A DNA stretch of 64,000 bases from Siphlonurus alternatus (Eukaryota; Arthropoda; Insecta; Ephemeroptera; Siphlonuridae). The notes beneath the pieces are model-generated. The model made no database searches, was not told the DNA's origin, and saw nothing but the letters and a program-made list of their open reading frames with translations. The stretch lies in assembly GCA_949825025.1 (NCBI GenBank), contig OX463780.1:47265280-47329279 (forward strand), written 5' to 3'. A program made the position numbers and the translations under genes. Shown here in pieces: positions 22,857-36,842 of this stretch. The first letter of the stretch is position 1; each line of letters opens with the position of its first letter.

Positions 22857-24500
22857 GTGAGCCCCTCTTCTTATAAAACTTACTATGCTATTCAGGGGTA
22901 TATCTTTTTGAATTCGATAGTAGATCATGTTCCATACGTACTGTAGTATTATATAATAATGGTAAATAAGTTCATGTATGAGAATTCTAGTTTTAAATAA
23001 GACCAAACATTTCCATTATATGCATGATGCAGAAAATGTTTTACAAATGAATAACAGAAATTGTAATTTTAATTAAGTAAATATGTATGAATGTTGCTAT
23101 GCGATTTATGCATTGCTGCAATGTTACAAAATATTACGTCGGTATAAAATTATGCAATTCGTTTCCAGTAAAATAACATTTATCATTTATCTACATGTCG
23201 TTTTAAAGCAATCTTGTTTTAAATATCGATGCTAATAATTAATTTATTCATTTTTTTTTAATGGATTATGAATCTAATTTAATTCTAAGATTTTAAGTTT
23301 TTTTATAACAAAATTTCAAATACAGAAGTATGAGAAGTAGAATAGAATATATTTCACTACACTTTACACTCAGTACACTGTACACTCTATTCTGAAAAAA
23401 AAAAAGTTGGTCTCTCCTTGTTAATACATAGAATTCTCGGACATTTTTCATCTCCAAACTTTATGAAATTTTCCTGCTGGAAAATTTTACAGTAATTTAC
23501 GGAGGTGCTCCACTTCAAAACTTGCAAGTCTAACATTTCTTGTCTTTGTCTCTCAATAGTTAGAGCAAATCCAGTAAATGAGGCAAGTTTCAGCTGTTCA
23601 GATGTGTAATGTGTACTTTTCTCTATGATAAGAAATAATTAAAACAATTATATATTTATAATGCACTTCAGTGCACATTATCTTTAAATACAGTTATGAT
23701 TATGTACTAACAACATGCTTATTTTTTAAATTGCATTGAGAACATAAAAGTTAATGTCTGTGATTTCATAAAAAAAAAAAAAAAAAAACTGTTAGTTTCA
23801 ATCATTACTGCCAACATATATATATATGGTATCCTTACAATAATATTATGTTTGTTGCTAAAGTACATTGTTACAATAATTGAAGTACTCAAATGACATC
23901 AATAATTGCTGGTACAGAAAGTCGATTAAGCTGTTGAGGATTACATAAAAATGCGCTTTATTGCTGATGGTAAAGAAAATCTGCAAACCATGCAAGTGAG
24001 TTCGATTGTGCATGGAAAGGTTATCGTCGACAAGCATTAGAAAAAGTAAAGCTTTAAATTGCATGGAATATAACAAAGAAGAGATAAGACAGTACTTTAA
24101 ATTAATTGTGTATGATAAAATCTCTGAAGTTAATTCTTAAAGTTTTGGATTGTGAAATAGAAACGAATACCTCATTATTCTTAAATAAAATAATAGTTTT
24201 TAAATTTAATATATGTTTTATTAATTAAAAAAAGAACAAGCGATAATTATACTATAATTATATTTGCCTCTCTTTTTGTCCCATGTTTATCTAATCCCTC
24301 GAGACAATATTAACGTTACCCCTAATGTGTTTGTGCCACATGGGCTATGGAGAAGTGGGAAATAAGAAAAATAATGACTGGGCTTTTCCCAAAATTGTGA
24401 ACCTTTGACTCTTTGTCTCCTGAAGCTACAACGAATATTAAGGCCTGAGTAAAATTCCAAGGTTAATGGAAATGAGAAGGATGGCTTAGAACGGAAAATC
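22857..24500. other. AT-rich stretch without recognised gene
   Basis: If the exon at 22.7 kb is real, this is intron. An acceptor-like CGTTTCCAG at 23161-23169 is followed at once by stops. Poly-A at 23770-23788. No repeats shared with the rest of the window were noticed. Confidence 0.4.
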
Positions 24501-24655
24501 AAGCCCTGTCCAGAATTGATTCGGTAAAGCTCTCGATCAATCAGAAAATTTAAATTTCTTATTCACTTGGAAAATTATAGTAAACTGAAATTTAGAATTT
24601 TCTGATTGGTCAAGAGCTTTTCCGTTTTCGATTCTGGCCAATCTGAACAGGGCTT
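24501..24655. mobile_element. MITE family G
   Basis: The ends AAGCCCTGTCCAGAAT and ATTCTGGCC...GAACAGGGCTT are inverted. Inner blocks GCTCTCGATCAATCAGAAAATT and AATTTTCTGATTGGTCAAGAGC also pair, giving arms of about 60 bp. A diverged relative with ATCGATCAATCAGAAAA lies at 54.98 kb. Confidence 0.75.
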
Positions 24656-25740
24656 AAAGAAGTACTATTTTCATCAAATTTTTTGAATAGTTTTCCTGTA
24701 TTGATAACCGGTTTAGAGCAGCTGGCCAATAAAAAGCACTCCTAAAACACGACTTGATGACGTCACTGGGATCCAACATGGTGGCAATAGCGGCTGACTT
24801 CAAGCCAAGCCATCCTTGTCATTCTATTATCGTTGGTAAAGTTCCTGATGTACCTGTTTAAATGACATACCTTGACAATAGAAAGATAAATTCCAATAAT
24901 AATCTCGATGCATTTCCTTAATTCCAACTGGTAGAAAGATAAGAACATATGAAATATTACTATAATAGAAATAGCTATATGCATTTCAATGTATTAAATT
25001 CAATAGTGTTACATTTAGGAATTCATTTATATGAATATGACATACCATACATTACAATGAGAACTTAGTACATAATCCCCTTGTAATAAGTCTCCCACAT
25101 GCCAAGGCAATGTATTACTAAGTGCTGAGCCCGACCTATCTATAAGCATGCACAAAGGAAACAGGGTCATGGGAAATTGTAATATATTTCATATTGTTTC
25201 AAGAAGGGAATGTTTAACATGCTAGGAAAGATGTAGCTTAATTTTAGACGCAACAATTAATCAAAAAGTAAAATATTTAACATGGCATGATTCAATATTT
25301 AAAAAAAAAAAAAATGGAACTATAATTAGGAGAAGGGTAGAAAAATTAATGTTGTAAATTATAAGTGTGTTAAAATTTAGATGAAATAAGAAAATTTATT
25401 AAAAATTGATATTATCCTGTTTTAAATTATTTTGAAAATTTGATTGCAATGTTAAGTTATTATTTTCCAAATTAATTAATCCCCTAATAATTCATAATTT
25501 TATATAAATGCCAATGTATACACTTGCATATTTACATAAAAACACATCAATTTCGGTAAAAATTTAACTAAAAATAAAAACGTGCAAAATGAACATAAAT
25601 AATGAACAATTCACACTGAAAATAATTTATATTATATAGAAATATTACAATATCATTCTTATATATTACTAAAATCATCTACATGATAGTATCTTTTATG
25701 TAATAATATAGTAGCTTAGTCAGAAAACAAATGTGATACA
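24656..25740. other. AT-rich stretch with a CRE and a start-like context
   Basis: TGACGTCA at 24758 is followed by CCAACATGGTGGCAATAGCGG, opening MVAIAADFKPSHPCHSIIV before GTAAAG. The GGCTGACTTCAAGCC part resembles repeat H ends (15.35 kb), so a repeat origin is as likely as a first exon. Otherwise nothing. Confidence 0.3.
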
Positions 25741-26013
25741 TTAAATCAAAACGTTACAAGTATAATAAAAAACAAATGTTGTTGTGTTATATATATGCCA
25801 AATGTGTTTGTGTCCACTTAAACGTAGTCGTCGTCGTAAGGGTGTGTGACAAATATCTACTGCTAGGAGTGTTTTTGCTGTAGGGGTAGTTTCCACCCCG
25901 CTTGTTGACTCGTGGTGTAGCTGACGTAGCCTCAATTTATGGTGCTGTTTCATATTCCTTATACTACCCGTTATAGTATAGTAGGACTCTTGGCCGTATA
26001 CGAAAATAAACAC
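25741..26013 (-). CDS. Unassigned open frame in a balanced block
   Basis: A 90-codon minus-strand frame whose middle part (GSIRNMKQHHKLRLRQLHHE, then LLAVDICHTPLRRRLRLSG) comes from DNA that is less A/T-rich than its flanks. The other frames here are broken by stops. There is no start context or clean splice pair, and no family is recognised. Low confidence. Confidence 0.2.
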   Translation of the reverse strand: MFIFVYGQESYYTITGSIRNMKQHHKLRLRQLHHESTSGVETTPTAKTLLAVDICHTPLRRRLRLSGHKHIWHIYNTTTFVFYYTCNVLI

Positions 26014-27107
26014 TTCAACTTATACTGATGATAATGGTATTTTATTGTGACGTCATTGATTGTATATTTGAAGATTGAGTAAATGGTCTTTAATTTTTAT
26101 ATAATGATTTGTTAATTTTTAGAAATATTGCAGTATAATTTAACAGGGTCTACGAAGAGACGGGAAATTAAAAGTATAACAGTTATGGCAGTTGCAGTAC
26201 TCTACAAACAGCTAGCTATGGGTTTAGTTAAAAAAAATAATAATCTTATTGTTAGTAAAAAAAAAAAAAAAAAAAATGACGTTTATGGAATAAACGCTTA
26301 AAAAAATACACATTCTCAAGTAAAATTTACAAAATTTAGCTTCTTCCAGAAATTTGTGAGTTTTTCTACACTTTTTTTCACAATGCACTTGGAAATAAAA
26401 TCAATCAAGAGTAAAAAGTGGCAATGTTAGCTTACGAATATATCTATTAATAAATATATTGATTATATTATATTTATATTGCTTTCAGCTTGAAAAAAAA
26501 AAAACGCTAATAACAAATAGCAATTAGGTTCATCACTCTTGTTTTTGTTTTTTTTCTTTTTTTTTTCTTTTTCTTTTTTTTTTTGCAAAATTAATAGCAA
26601 TTCTAAGATTAAAAAAAAAACGCAGATTTTTTACACGAAGAACTTTTTTTATTATTATTTATTTTTACCCCAGAAATATTAAATTTTAGAGTTTAACAAT
26701 TTTTTTCTCTAAAACCTACTTCAAATTTTTCTTGAATACCCCCCTAATAAGCCTAAAAAAGTAACGCTGATACACCTTATTTAATTAGGACTTGAATTCA
26801 ATAATTAGCAAGCTAAATAACTGAATTATTCCGGTAACATAATGTTATTAAAAAACACCCACCTCGTACTGTAAACACACACGTTGAGTAAATACAGCGA
26901 GAGGATACTTCACTGATTATATTTGCTCGTCACTTGTTTGCCGACCAGCAGCCTTTTAGAGAAATTGTTTAGAAATAACACAGTGTACAACTTGGTGGCT
27001 CATTTTGAGTACGAAATTACTGTGTTCGATATCAAAACAAGGAAAATTGGAAATATTTTGTAGATCATATTTTACAAGTACCAATGTGCCAATAAGGTTC
27101 TCTATGG
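26014..27107. other. AT-rich stretch, homopolymer runs
   Basis: Poly-A near 26258-26276, poly-T/C near 26540-26583. CRE octamer at 26048. No gene seen. Confidence 0.4.
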
Positions 27108-27366
27108 ATAGAGGTTTCAAGACAGTGCGCCTCGCGATGCGTCGCTAAGGTCCATCTTGCGCTTGAAAATAAAACAATTTTTTTTTTAACTTGGTTATAA
27201 ATTATGTGAACAATCTTCAATTAGCAACTGTATTTTTCGGCCGAAGTTCTTTTTATAGGATTTTTTTCTAAAAAATCTTCTTCTTAGTGAAAAAATTAAT
27301 TCACGTTTATTTTTTACATTAAGTTTAGTGCGAACACCGAAAAACCAGTTGACTTGAAACCTCTAT
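27108..27366. mobile_element. Inverted-repeat element, family H
   Basis: The ends ATAGAGGTTTCAAG and CTTGAAACCTCTAT are exact complements 259 bp apart. GTGCG/CGCAC words follow on the inside (AGTGCGCCTCGCG at the left, AGTGCGAACACC at the right). The related ends at 10.99 and 15.35 kb carry the same motif with C in place of T. Confidence 0.6.
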
Positions 27367-27937
27367 TGGCTAAGATTCGGAGATGTTGCAACAATGTCCT
27401 GTGTTGCTCTATTACTGCGTTATCTGCAATAATCATGATTGAAAATAAAAAAAACATTGTTGCCAATGTCAAGTTTACCTGTTTTAGGTAAGTTTCCGGG
27501 ACATTTATAGGCAAAATTATACAAAGATCTCAGTAGTATAACAGGCTATAATTTATGTATTAAATTATTACTAAATCAACCTAAATAAGAAAGCTTTGAA
27601 TGAAGACAATTAATGTAAATTAATGTATAAATCTATTTCATCAACTTTCCACATTAATTTATGAAATATGTTACTTTTTAACGATACATCTCCGTGCTAA
27701 AAAATAATAGCAATCATTATTTTGACATGACGAATTTCGTGAAATTTGTATATCCAGTAACAAAACAGAGACAAGCTTTATTGTGAAGTTTACAACGTAC
27801 ATTACATTTCAAAAGTGACATTACGTTATTTTTTACCCATTTGAAGTTTGAAATGTGCCAGCCTATATGGATAAAGACTGTGAGTGGGAGGAGAGGATGA
27901 TATCGATTGAGTATTGATTGGCTGCATGCGACAGAAA

Positions 27938-27941
<4 letters not shown>

Positions 27942-27989
<48 letters not shown>
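27942..27989. repeat. (GA)n microsatellite
   Basis: About 24 GA units. The Arg-Glu and Ser-Leu frames crossing it are artefacts. Confidence 0.95.
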
Positions 27990-27991
<2 letters not shown>

Positions 27992-28084
27992 TGGTAAAGC
28001 TGGCAGGCACATACTATTGACAGTGGATTCGCGCCAGCTATTGCAGCTTTGCGTTTCAAATGAGCGGGAGGGTGAATCTCTCAC

Positions 28085-28222
28085 CAGCAGTATAGGCAAA
28101 GTTGGCTGCCTATGTTTACCAGTCCCTCGTGGTGCTCTTGTCGAGCATAAAGTAGAATAGCAAGCAGCAACACGAGGATCTTGATCTTTACGTTCACGAA
28201 TAATTTCACACACTTTATACAA
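28085..28222 (-). CDS. Candidate exon, minus strand
   Basis: A minus frame of about 46 codons (VCEIIRERKDQDPRVAACYS, then TLCSTRAPRGTGKHRQPT) meets CTGCTG|GTGAGA, a good donor, at 28085. The frame also stays open past the donor into the GA repeat. The 5' limit is uncertain: TGTATAAAG precedes the frame and there is no ATG. Composition is balanced over 28030-28190. No family is recognised. Confidence 0.25.
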
Positions 28223-28684
28223 CGATCACACAAAACAAAAACGCATACTCAATTTGTTATTTACACTTTTTAGAGCCATAAAAAAAAAATGATATTTCAA
28301 GTATTTTTCATTTTTATTATTTTGTTGCTGTTTTTCTTTCATCACTTGCACTGAAATTTAAAAATGTTCGGCTTTTAATTTCTTTAAATTAATTTCTCAT
28401 TCTTAAAAAGTATTCAAGGTGTCACTGTAATTATTGCATTTTTATTAATGTAATGCTTATATAATTTTTTGCATTATTATTATCAAAAATTGACTTTACA
28501 CACTACCATTTTTAAATTTTTTTCTCATACTTGTAAATCAATTTTAAACTACTATATGTTAGACGTATAGATATTTGCATTTACTATATCATATGACATC
28601 ACTTGTATAAGTATATAGTATGCATGCAGTTGAATATACACAACAATAGTAGGGTGTAAATCCATTTTAGTTGACATTACTAAG

Positions 28685-28987
28685 CTAGATGGTAAGCACC
28701 CCTCTCTCCTTATCGTCAGCACCTGCTATGTGTGAAGATAGGCACTTGCCTATCAGAATAGAGATTGTGCTGTTACCTCTTGTGAGGGAATGCATCAGAG
28801 GAGAATTCACTTTGCTGGAATAAATTTGGTTCTCGGAGGAGTTAAAAAGGTTTTCAAAGGCAGCGTCGTCCATGCAGAGTGTGCGAGCTACAAGAAGGAA
28901 CTGCTGTCTGCTGTATCTTCGGTCAACATCCCTCCCGTTTTTATCTTTTAGTCCAAGGAATGTCAAATTTGAGATAACACACATCAA
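28685..28987 (-). CDS. Unassigned 100-codon open frame
   Basis: A minus frame with balanced composition: GRDVDRRYSRQQFLLVARTL, CMDDAAFENLFNSSENQIYS, then SKVNSPLMHSLTRGN to a stop after GADDKERGVLTI. Two plus frames are also partly open, so selection for coding is not proved. No motif is recognised. It may be an exon, a processed remnant or chance in a less A/T-rich patch. Confidence 0.25.
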   Translation of the reverse strand: MMCVISNLTFLGLKDKNGRDVDRRYSRQQFLLVARTLCMDDAAFENLFNSSENQIYSSKVNSPLMHSLTRGNSTISILIGKCLSSHIAGADDKERGVLTI

Positions 28988-29129
28988 TACTTTTCTTATC
29001 TCATGTTTTTTAATGGAATTAAAATAATATTAATTTTATTAAATTGTGGTTGATTTATTTAATGATTATTATTCATTATTTAAAGTATTTAGTAAATATT
29101 TAGAACTCTTATTCAGAGTTATTCTTTAT

Positions 29130-29318
29130 GGAAGTCGCACATTACCTTCGTATCACATCGTATGAATTTGTGTAATAAAAAATTAGAACCGGTTCTAAAT
29201 GAGAAACTTAATACGATACGAAACGTAGTTGTGTATTCGCGTATACACCTGATCGTATAGGTTCTTAATTTTTCTTATCATACGATGCGAAATCATGCGT
29301 TTCTGTGTGAGACAGCCC
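29130..29318 (-). mobile_element. MITE family I, copy 1
   Basis: Reverse complement of the copy at 41.5 kb. Shared blocks, read on the minus strand, are GGGCTGTCTCACACAG, CATGATTTCGCATCGTATGA, ATTAAGAACCTAT, ATCAGGTGTA, AGAACCGGTTCTAA and ATACGAAGGTA. No coding frame. Confidence 0.8.
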
Positions 29319-31076
<1,758 letters not shown>

Positions 31077-31597
31077 CAGTATTGTTGTACTATTTGACTA
31101 ATTCTGCTATTAATTTTGAACAGTGTTTCAACTTAAAACACAAATTATATTATTCATTACTGTATAGTGTATGACATATTTAATATTTTATACTGATATA
31201 AATGTCATTATTTTCATGTCAGTTTTACTATTATAATTTTCACTTATTTTTTGTTACGACCACATGCCGTCATCGTAGTGATGTTTAATTAGTCTCAATA
31301 AAATTTGCATCGTGCTGTATAAAAGTAGCAATTCAGTGTGGCTGGCTTTAATTAGCGTTTGATGTGTAAAAGGGAGGGAAAAAGGGGGCGTGGTCAGACC
31401 ATATGTGACATTTTCCCATCCCTATATGATCATTATTCCACATGAATACAACTTTTAGAGCAAGTCATAATAACTGTTATTATTAGTGTAACTTTCAAGG
31501 GTAATTTTGTGAAATAATTATTTTTTAAAGGTTAATTCTTATTACTGTAAATACCAACTGAAAAAGTAATTATTTTAATTTGTTGTTAATATTTCTT
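31077..31597. other. AT-rich stretch, nothing recognised
   Basis: TATAAAAG at about 31318 is followed too closely (15 bases) by TTCAGT for a promoter call. A small G-rich patch (AGGGAGGGAAAAAGGGGGCG) lies at 31371-31391. Confidence 0.35.
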
Positions 31598-31717
31598 ATA
31601 TTGGATAAAAGTTTATTTTTACCATAATAATATTGTTTTGTTCGGATAATGACAGTTATATTGGATAAAAGTTTATTTTTACTATAATAATATTATTTTG
31701 TTCGGATAATGACAATT
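31598..31717. repeat. 60-bp tandem duplication
   Basis: The unit beginning TATTGGATAAAAGTTTATTT and ending GATAATGACAGTTA is repeated once head to tail, with three or four differences. Confidence 0.9.
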
Positions 31718-32219
31718 ATCAAAAGTTAATAATTTTACTGATTGTTGGCTTTAACAGAAAAATGTCATGTAATGTAATGATGACCAGAATCTAACAGTTT
31801 TCAGGTGACAGAACAAAATCCAAAACAGATATGTGCCTATTTATGTACTCCATGAAATTCATACGTGCTTGCAGGATTGTTTTTTACAGAAGAAAATCCT
31901 GCACTAAAATTTAAAATAAAATGATAAAATAATAATAGGTTTTCAAAGGGATTCAAAAAGCTCAAAAATATTTTTAAGTGCAATTTCCAGGTGTAATTTA
32001 AGATTGTCAATATTCTGTTTCAGCCTTTCCGTTCACAAATATTTCAAACCAAAGCTGATAATTTTAATTACTTGTTTAATGAAAAATATCAATATTTCAT
32101 TGTTACTTATTAATATTTTATTCAACTTTATTTTAATTAAGTATAGAGCCAAAAAAAAAATCTAATTTTATTGCCTTTAGGTTTATATAATATTTATTAA
32201 CATTTTTAAGAGAAACCTA

Positions 32220-32425
32220 CACAATGACGTCACTGCTTATCATGTTGAATTTGAGTATAGCTAGGGAGGTTCCAATTGACCGAGGATTAGTGAGGGTACA
32301 TGCCCCCTCTCTTGCCTAATGATGCTCACATGGTCAGTAATTAGCGACCGGCGGTCAACAAAGGCCTTGGGGCTTAGTTAGCATACTCATCGGTGTCTTT
32401 AACATGCGTGACGTCATGAGTATTG
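32220..32425. promoter_or_regulatory. Possible regulatory block with paired CRE octamers
   Basis: Balanced composition between two TGACGTCA octamers at 32225 and 32409, 184 bp apart. Between them are GCTCACATGGTCAGTAATTA and GCGACCGGCGGTCAACAAAG. No frame is open throughout. The reading as a conserved non-coding element is an inference from composition alone. Confidence 0.25.
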
Positions 32426-32744
32426 CTAATTACATAATAATTTGCATAAGAATAACTGCACATTTTGTTCTAAAACTTTTAGTATACTTTATGTTCATAA
32501 ATTATAAGTCATTAGCTTGCTACATTCTCTTATAATTTGCAAAGTATTTGAAAATTATTCTAACTTGAAGTTTTCTTTGGTGGAGATCATAGTGCGATTG
32601 TTACTTTAATATGATAGTTAAGCATTTGTGACCCCAATATTACCAAAACTTATATTATTTTATCACATGTACAGTGTTTTTATTTGAAAATTTCACATGA
32701 ATGGACCCACCTGCAAGTAATCAAATACCGGATCTATACACAGT

Positions 32745-32838
32745 ACTTATATACACTTAAGTATGTCACGTGACCTCTTTTCTAGCATTCTGATTTGCTA
32801 TTTATGATCACGTGGTATAATTAAGTGTATACTTAAGT
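32745..32838. mobile_element. Short inverted-repeat element, family J
   Basis: ACTTATATACACTTAAGTA at the left pairs with TTAAGTGTATACTTAAGT at the right. Each arm also carries CACGTG (TCACGTGACC and ATCACGTGGT). About 94 bp, hairpin-like, with no coding. Confidence 0.75.
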
Positions 32839-32927
32839 AATAAATGAGACATCAGCAAGCAGACGGACTGGACAAAAGACTTTCTTCAGATTTGTAATGT
32901 AATGTAAAGTCGTTGTAATGACTTTTC

Positions 32928-32970
32928 TCACATTGGCGGAACACGAGCCGAAGAAATCCCGAACTTACAC
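32928..32970 (+). repeat. Dispersed segment shared with 47.6 kb
   Basis: CACATTGGCGGAACACGAGC then CGAAGAAATCCCG matches, on the opposite strand, 47617-47660 at roughly 27 of 31 positions. Read in one frame both encode LAEH(E/K)(P/S)K(K/Y)SR(T/A), so an old coding origin is possible. It may equally be a repeat fragment. Confidence 0.4.
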
Positions 32971-32999
32971 GACAAAAACCGAGTGGCTGACAATGAAAT

Positions 33000-34649
33000 T
33001 TTGACATACGATTTGATGTTGGAACAAATTGTTGTTGGCACACTTTTGTTAGAGAGGTACTCGGTTCTTTGTTTAACTTGAAATTCATTTTCCCTCAAGC
33101 AATATATTTTTTTTTCATTTTATTAAGTAATAACTCTTATTTTGTAAAAGAAAATAATATGTAAATGTATAATAATTAATCCCAGCCAAGTGTAAAAAGC
33201 TATTTATTTCTAGTTATAAAAGGAAATTGTTTTAAAATTATATTTTAAATTATTCATCATTTTACATTATTCTTATATGAAAGTTTAAAATAACTTTGGA
33301 TTATCTTTTTTTTTCCAGTTTTATTTTATAATTTGCATATTGTTTGATAAAGATATTTTTTTTCATAAGTTTTAATTACTTTAATTTAAATGAAAATTGT
33401 TGTATTGTTTAACAATTTGTTTCAAAGAATTATGTTCACTTGCTTGCATAATGTTTATCAAATTTGAGTCAATTTAAAAAAAAAATCCAGTCTAAGTAAC
33501 AATGTAGTTCGTTTTATTCTGACCATTTAATAATAATATTGCGTGTATAATAAGATTACATTTCCCTTACAAAATAAATAATGTAATAAATTTTGTCTTT
33601 ATACGAATCTCCTTATGATTTGGCAACTTATTATTCGAAACTGACAGGCAGGTTGCATAAACTTAAAGGATGAGAAAACACAGAACTCTAGTTGGCTATT
33701 ACCATGCGATTCCAAGTCATTCTATAAGCTGTAGGTTCAAAGCCAGGGGCGTTTTATCTCCGCTCGAGTGCTTCACTATATGGACTACCATCAATGTTAT
33801 TTATCGTCACCATCTTTTTTTGTAACAAAACAACACAAACGCTACTTTTTTAGACCGAGCTTCACATCTACACAGCTGCAACTTGTATCGTTCTTTGCCA
33901 AACTATCATAAACGCAAAAGCTTGATTTAAATGTTAGATAAACAATGGTGTAGCATTTTATAGAAAATATACATTAATTTTATATTGAAATATATTATTA
34001 TGATATATGTTTATATATTATAGATATTTAATATAAGGAGCCATTAAATTTTCTTGGCACATATTTTTTTATAGCAAGAGAATTTATTGTTAATATATAA
34101 GAAATACACACATGTAAACTATATAAAGTTCAATGTTCTATAAAGATATTATCATAATATAACTATTAAAGTATACCTAGCAGCACTACAGCTCTCATTT
34201 TATTAATGATATAAAGGTTGAGGTAATTTACCAGTATGCATTTTTATTATTTTTTGTTTATAAAAGTAATACGGCAAGATTTTTTTTTTTTTAATATAAA
34301 ATCATTTATTTGAGTAATTTATTGTATATGATGTTTCATTCTTTGATTTTTTTTTTATTGCATGAATTGATTTGAACTTTGAGTTATGTATTGCCGTTAT
34401 TTGTCCTATTAATATAGACATGCCCTTAAATTAGTGGTGCAAAATGGTCTCATCAGTCATGGATAACTCCTTTCTGTATGCTTGAGTTTTGAATATTTGT
34501 TTGACTGTCAAAGGTTTCAAAATAATCTAAAAAAATTGACAATATCATAACTGGAGATCTTCCTCACCAAATGTGCTATAAAAACGTCCTACCAAACTGT
34601 CCCTTATGTCAACTGCAATGTTAATTTTTTTGCTGACACATTTTTTTGG
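33000..34649. other. AT-rich stretch without recognised gene
   Basis: A weak tRNA-like patch at 33695-33785 (GGTTGGCTATTACC-like start, GTAGGTTCAAAGCCAGG) is too degenerate to call. The rest is A/T-rich. Confidence 0.35.
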
Positions 34650-34860
34650 TGAATCTCCGTATTCTTGTCCCGTCAAGGCAGAGTCTTAGCGACAGTTAGT
34701 TTGCACTGCGGTCATGGCCGACTTAATTTATCCATCCCGGCATTAGCCATGTAGACGAAGGGGAACCATGGAACCCCCAAGTCAGGATGGTCGGTGTCAG
34801 AATACGGTCTAAATACCTCCCGAATGCATGAGGCAGTGACTCGTCTCTAACCAGACAGCG
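34650..34860 (-). mobile_element. tRNA-class SINE with conserved insect-type central domain
   Basis: Read on the minus strand, the order is GCATTCGGGAGG, then CCATCCTGACTTGGGGGTTC, CATGGTTCCCC, ATGGCTAATGCCGGGATGG and GTCGGCCATGACCGC. This follows the order that I know from insect SINEs (GCATTCGGGAGG ... CCATCCTGATTTAGGTTTTC ... AATGCCGGGATGG ... CGGCCGAC). The pol III head is eroded. It is one basis for my arthropod assignment. Confidence 0.7.
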
Positions 34861-36197
34861 AAGGTTCAGACCTCTCCCATTATCATAGTAAACTCAATGA
34901 GTGATATCTAAAAATCAGTGGTCCTTTCTTTGTATCGCTGCGAATATTACTACACCATCTTCGCGTTGTAGTTAGAATAACTTTCACGGTACAGAAATTT
35001 AAAATCCAAGTTTTTAAGCAGCCATTTTCTTTCATTGAGAGCAGAACTTTTTCTATATATCCTTGAACATTATAAGATAATGGTGCCATTACCATTAAAA
35101 TTAATAGCGTTATATATCACTAGATAATTATATACTTAGAATACTGCCAAAATAAAATGTTATGCAATAAATAATAATTGATATAACTTTAAAAAAAATG
35201 TATATAACTTTACCCATTAAATTTATTTCAATTATTAATGTAAACCATTTTAAAAAAAGTCGCATTTTTAACTTTAATTGTTAAAATTTTTGGTACAATC
35301 ATTACTCGTATTATTTTATACAATACATGATTTTATACAGTAGCACTTTCAAAACGAACAAAATGGAAAAAAATCCATCTCGTGAAAAAGTTTCTACGTG
35401 AATATTTTCTTTCTAATTTTACATTATTCTTTAAGAATCATATAACATCTTCTATTGCAGTTGTAAACAAACTTGTGACAAACAAGAATTACCATAGAAT
35501 TATTCATTTTAAACTGACGAGAGTTTATATAAGACACAAGTTTGTTGTGAAAACTAATGCAAACGTTAATACCCCCAAAGAAGCAGCCTAAAGTACTGAT
35601 GCTTGGCGATAAGTCTGTTCCTATTTGCATAATGTAGCAGGGGAATGTTGTGTGTTTGGCAGTAATGGTATTACCTCTAATTAGACTGGTGTCCTCACAT
35701 TCATGTCCAGTCCACTATTATAAACAAACATAATGTGAACAACGCCATGTACTAGTACAGTTAAATTAATGTTATATTCAAACCGGAAGTAGCTAGTTAA
35801 GTATTTTGTCTTTAATATTATATTATATATTATTTTATTGTAATATTCTTTATGTTTAGAAGTGCAAGGAGATTAGCGTTTTGTGAAATTTAGGTAGTAA
35901 AATAACTAAATTGTGTTTATTCTCTTAAGAAAAACGGAAATATTAAACTAATTAATATGAATACTCGTAATGGATAATGTATAACGAGTTACTTTATTGG
36001 AAATTTTATACGTTTATATTATTTGAATAGTATTGTAATTGACAGTTTCGATGATAAAATATCAAAATGACGTGTGTCATTTGTTCAAATTAAAAACTAA
36101 TTTTGTTTGTTATGTTTTAAAACTATGTGATGTAAAACATTTAAATTTATCCTTTATTACTATACAAAATGGTGTTTGCATGGAAACATTATTACAA
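34861..36197. other. AT-rich stretch without recognised gene
   Basis: Two short frames at 35382-35630 overlap on opposite strands and neither resembles a family. An ETS-like ACCGGAAGT at about 35783. Nothing else. Confidence 0.35.
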
Positions 36198-36262
36198 TAC
36201 GTCCCAGCATTTGCCTATTTGTGACTGAAGGAACCATGAAAACCTTGATCAGGATGGTTTGC
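36198..36262 (-). mobile_element. SINE central-domain fragment
   Basis: On the minus strand CCATCCTGATCAAGGTTTTC, ATGGTTCC and GGCAAATGCTGGGACG match the conserved SINE block at 12.6, 21.9 and 34.8 kb. The flanks have drifted beyond recognition. Confidence 0.65.
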
Positions 36263-36439
36263 ATTAATTGATTTAATTTTTAATTGGCTTTGATAGGAAG
36301 TTTCCACGCAGCCACAGGGGGATGATTGAAAATTCATAAAAAGTGTCATTAATTTCCTTCCGGATGCACAAAATATTGCTCGTATGGGAATGCCTGTCTG
36401 CATGGTGGTTGATTTGCATGTTAACTTATGGGAAATGAC

Positions 36440-36521
36440 CGTTATAATAAAATTAACAAGTGTTGAATAGTCAACAATGCCATTACATTCTGTGCTCTGG
36501 TGGGCAAAATCCGTACTACAC
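36440..36521 (-). repeat. Dispersed repeat N, left part (interrupted copy)
   Basis: CAACAATGCCATTACATTCT then GTGCTCTGGTGGGCAAAATC and CGTACTACA match the reverse complement of 54636-54700. The match stops where the palindromic element begins at 36522 and resumes after it ends. Confidence 0.8.
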
Positions 36522-36842
36522 AATGGACAATTTGCATGATATTTTTTTATTGCAGAAATGGATAGAGGGTGCAAAGTTATGCCACTCTTAATTTTTTCAG
36601 ATTTTTTAGAGACCGGGAACTATTTTTAAAAAATTATTGAAAGTCGATTTTATGACGTCACGAGGAGTCTGTCCTTAAGAAAAGGATAGGCGCTAAACGC
36701 CCGTGACGTCATAAAACTGACTTTCAATAATTTTTTAAAAATAGTTCCCGCTCTCAAAAAAATCTGAAAAAATTCAGAGTAGCATAATTTGGTACCCTCT
36801 ATCCATTTCTGCAATAAAAAAATGTCATGCAAATTGTCCATT
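36522..36842. mobile_element. Palindromic MITE, family A copy 2
   Basis: The ends AATGGACAATTTGCATGA and TCATGCAAATTGTCCATT are exact complements. The core (ATTGCAGAAATGGATAGAGG, TATTTTTAAAAAATTATTGA, two TGACGTCA octamers at 36653 and 36704, then the mirror blocks) is shared with the 1.8-kb copy, but the outer arms are different from that copy. It interrupts repeat N, whose uninterrupted form is at 54.6 kb. Confidence 0.9.

Noticed and set aside
33695..33785. tRNA-like patch with GTAGGTTCAAAGCCAGG
   Set aside because: The B-box-like part deviates from consensus and no A box or stems can be drawn with confidence.
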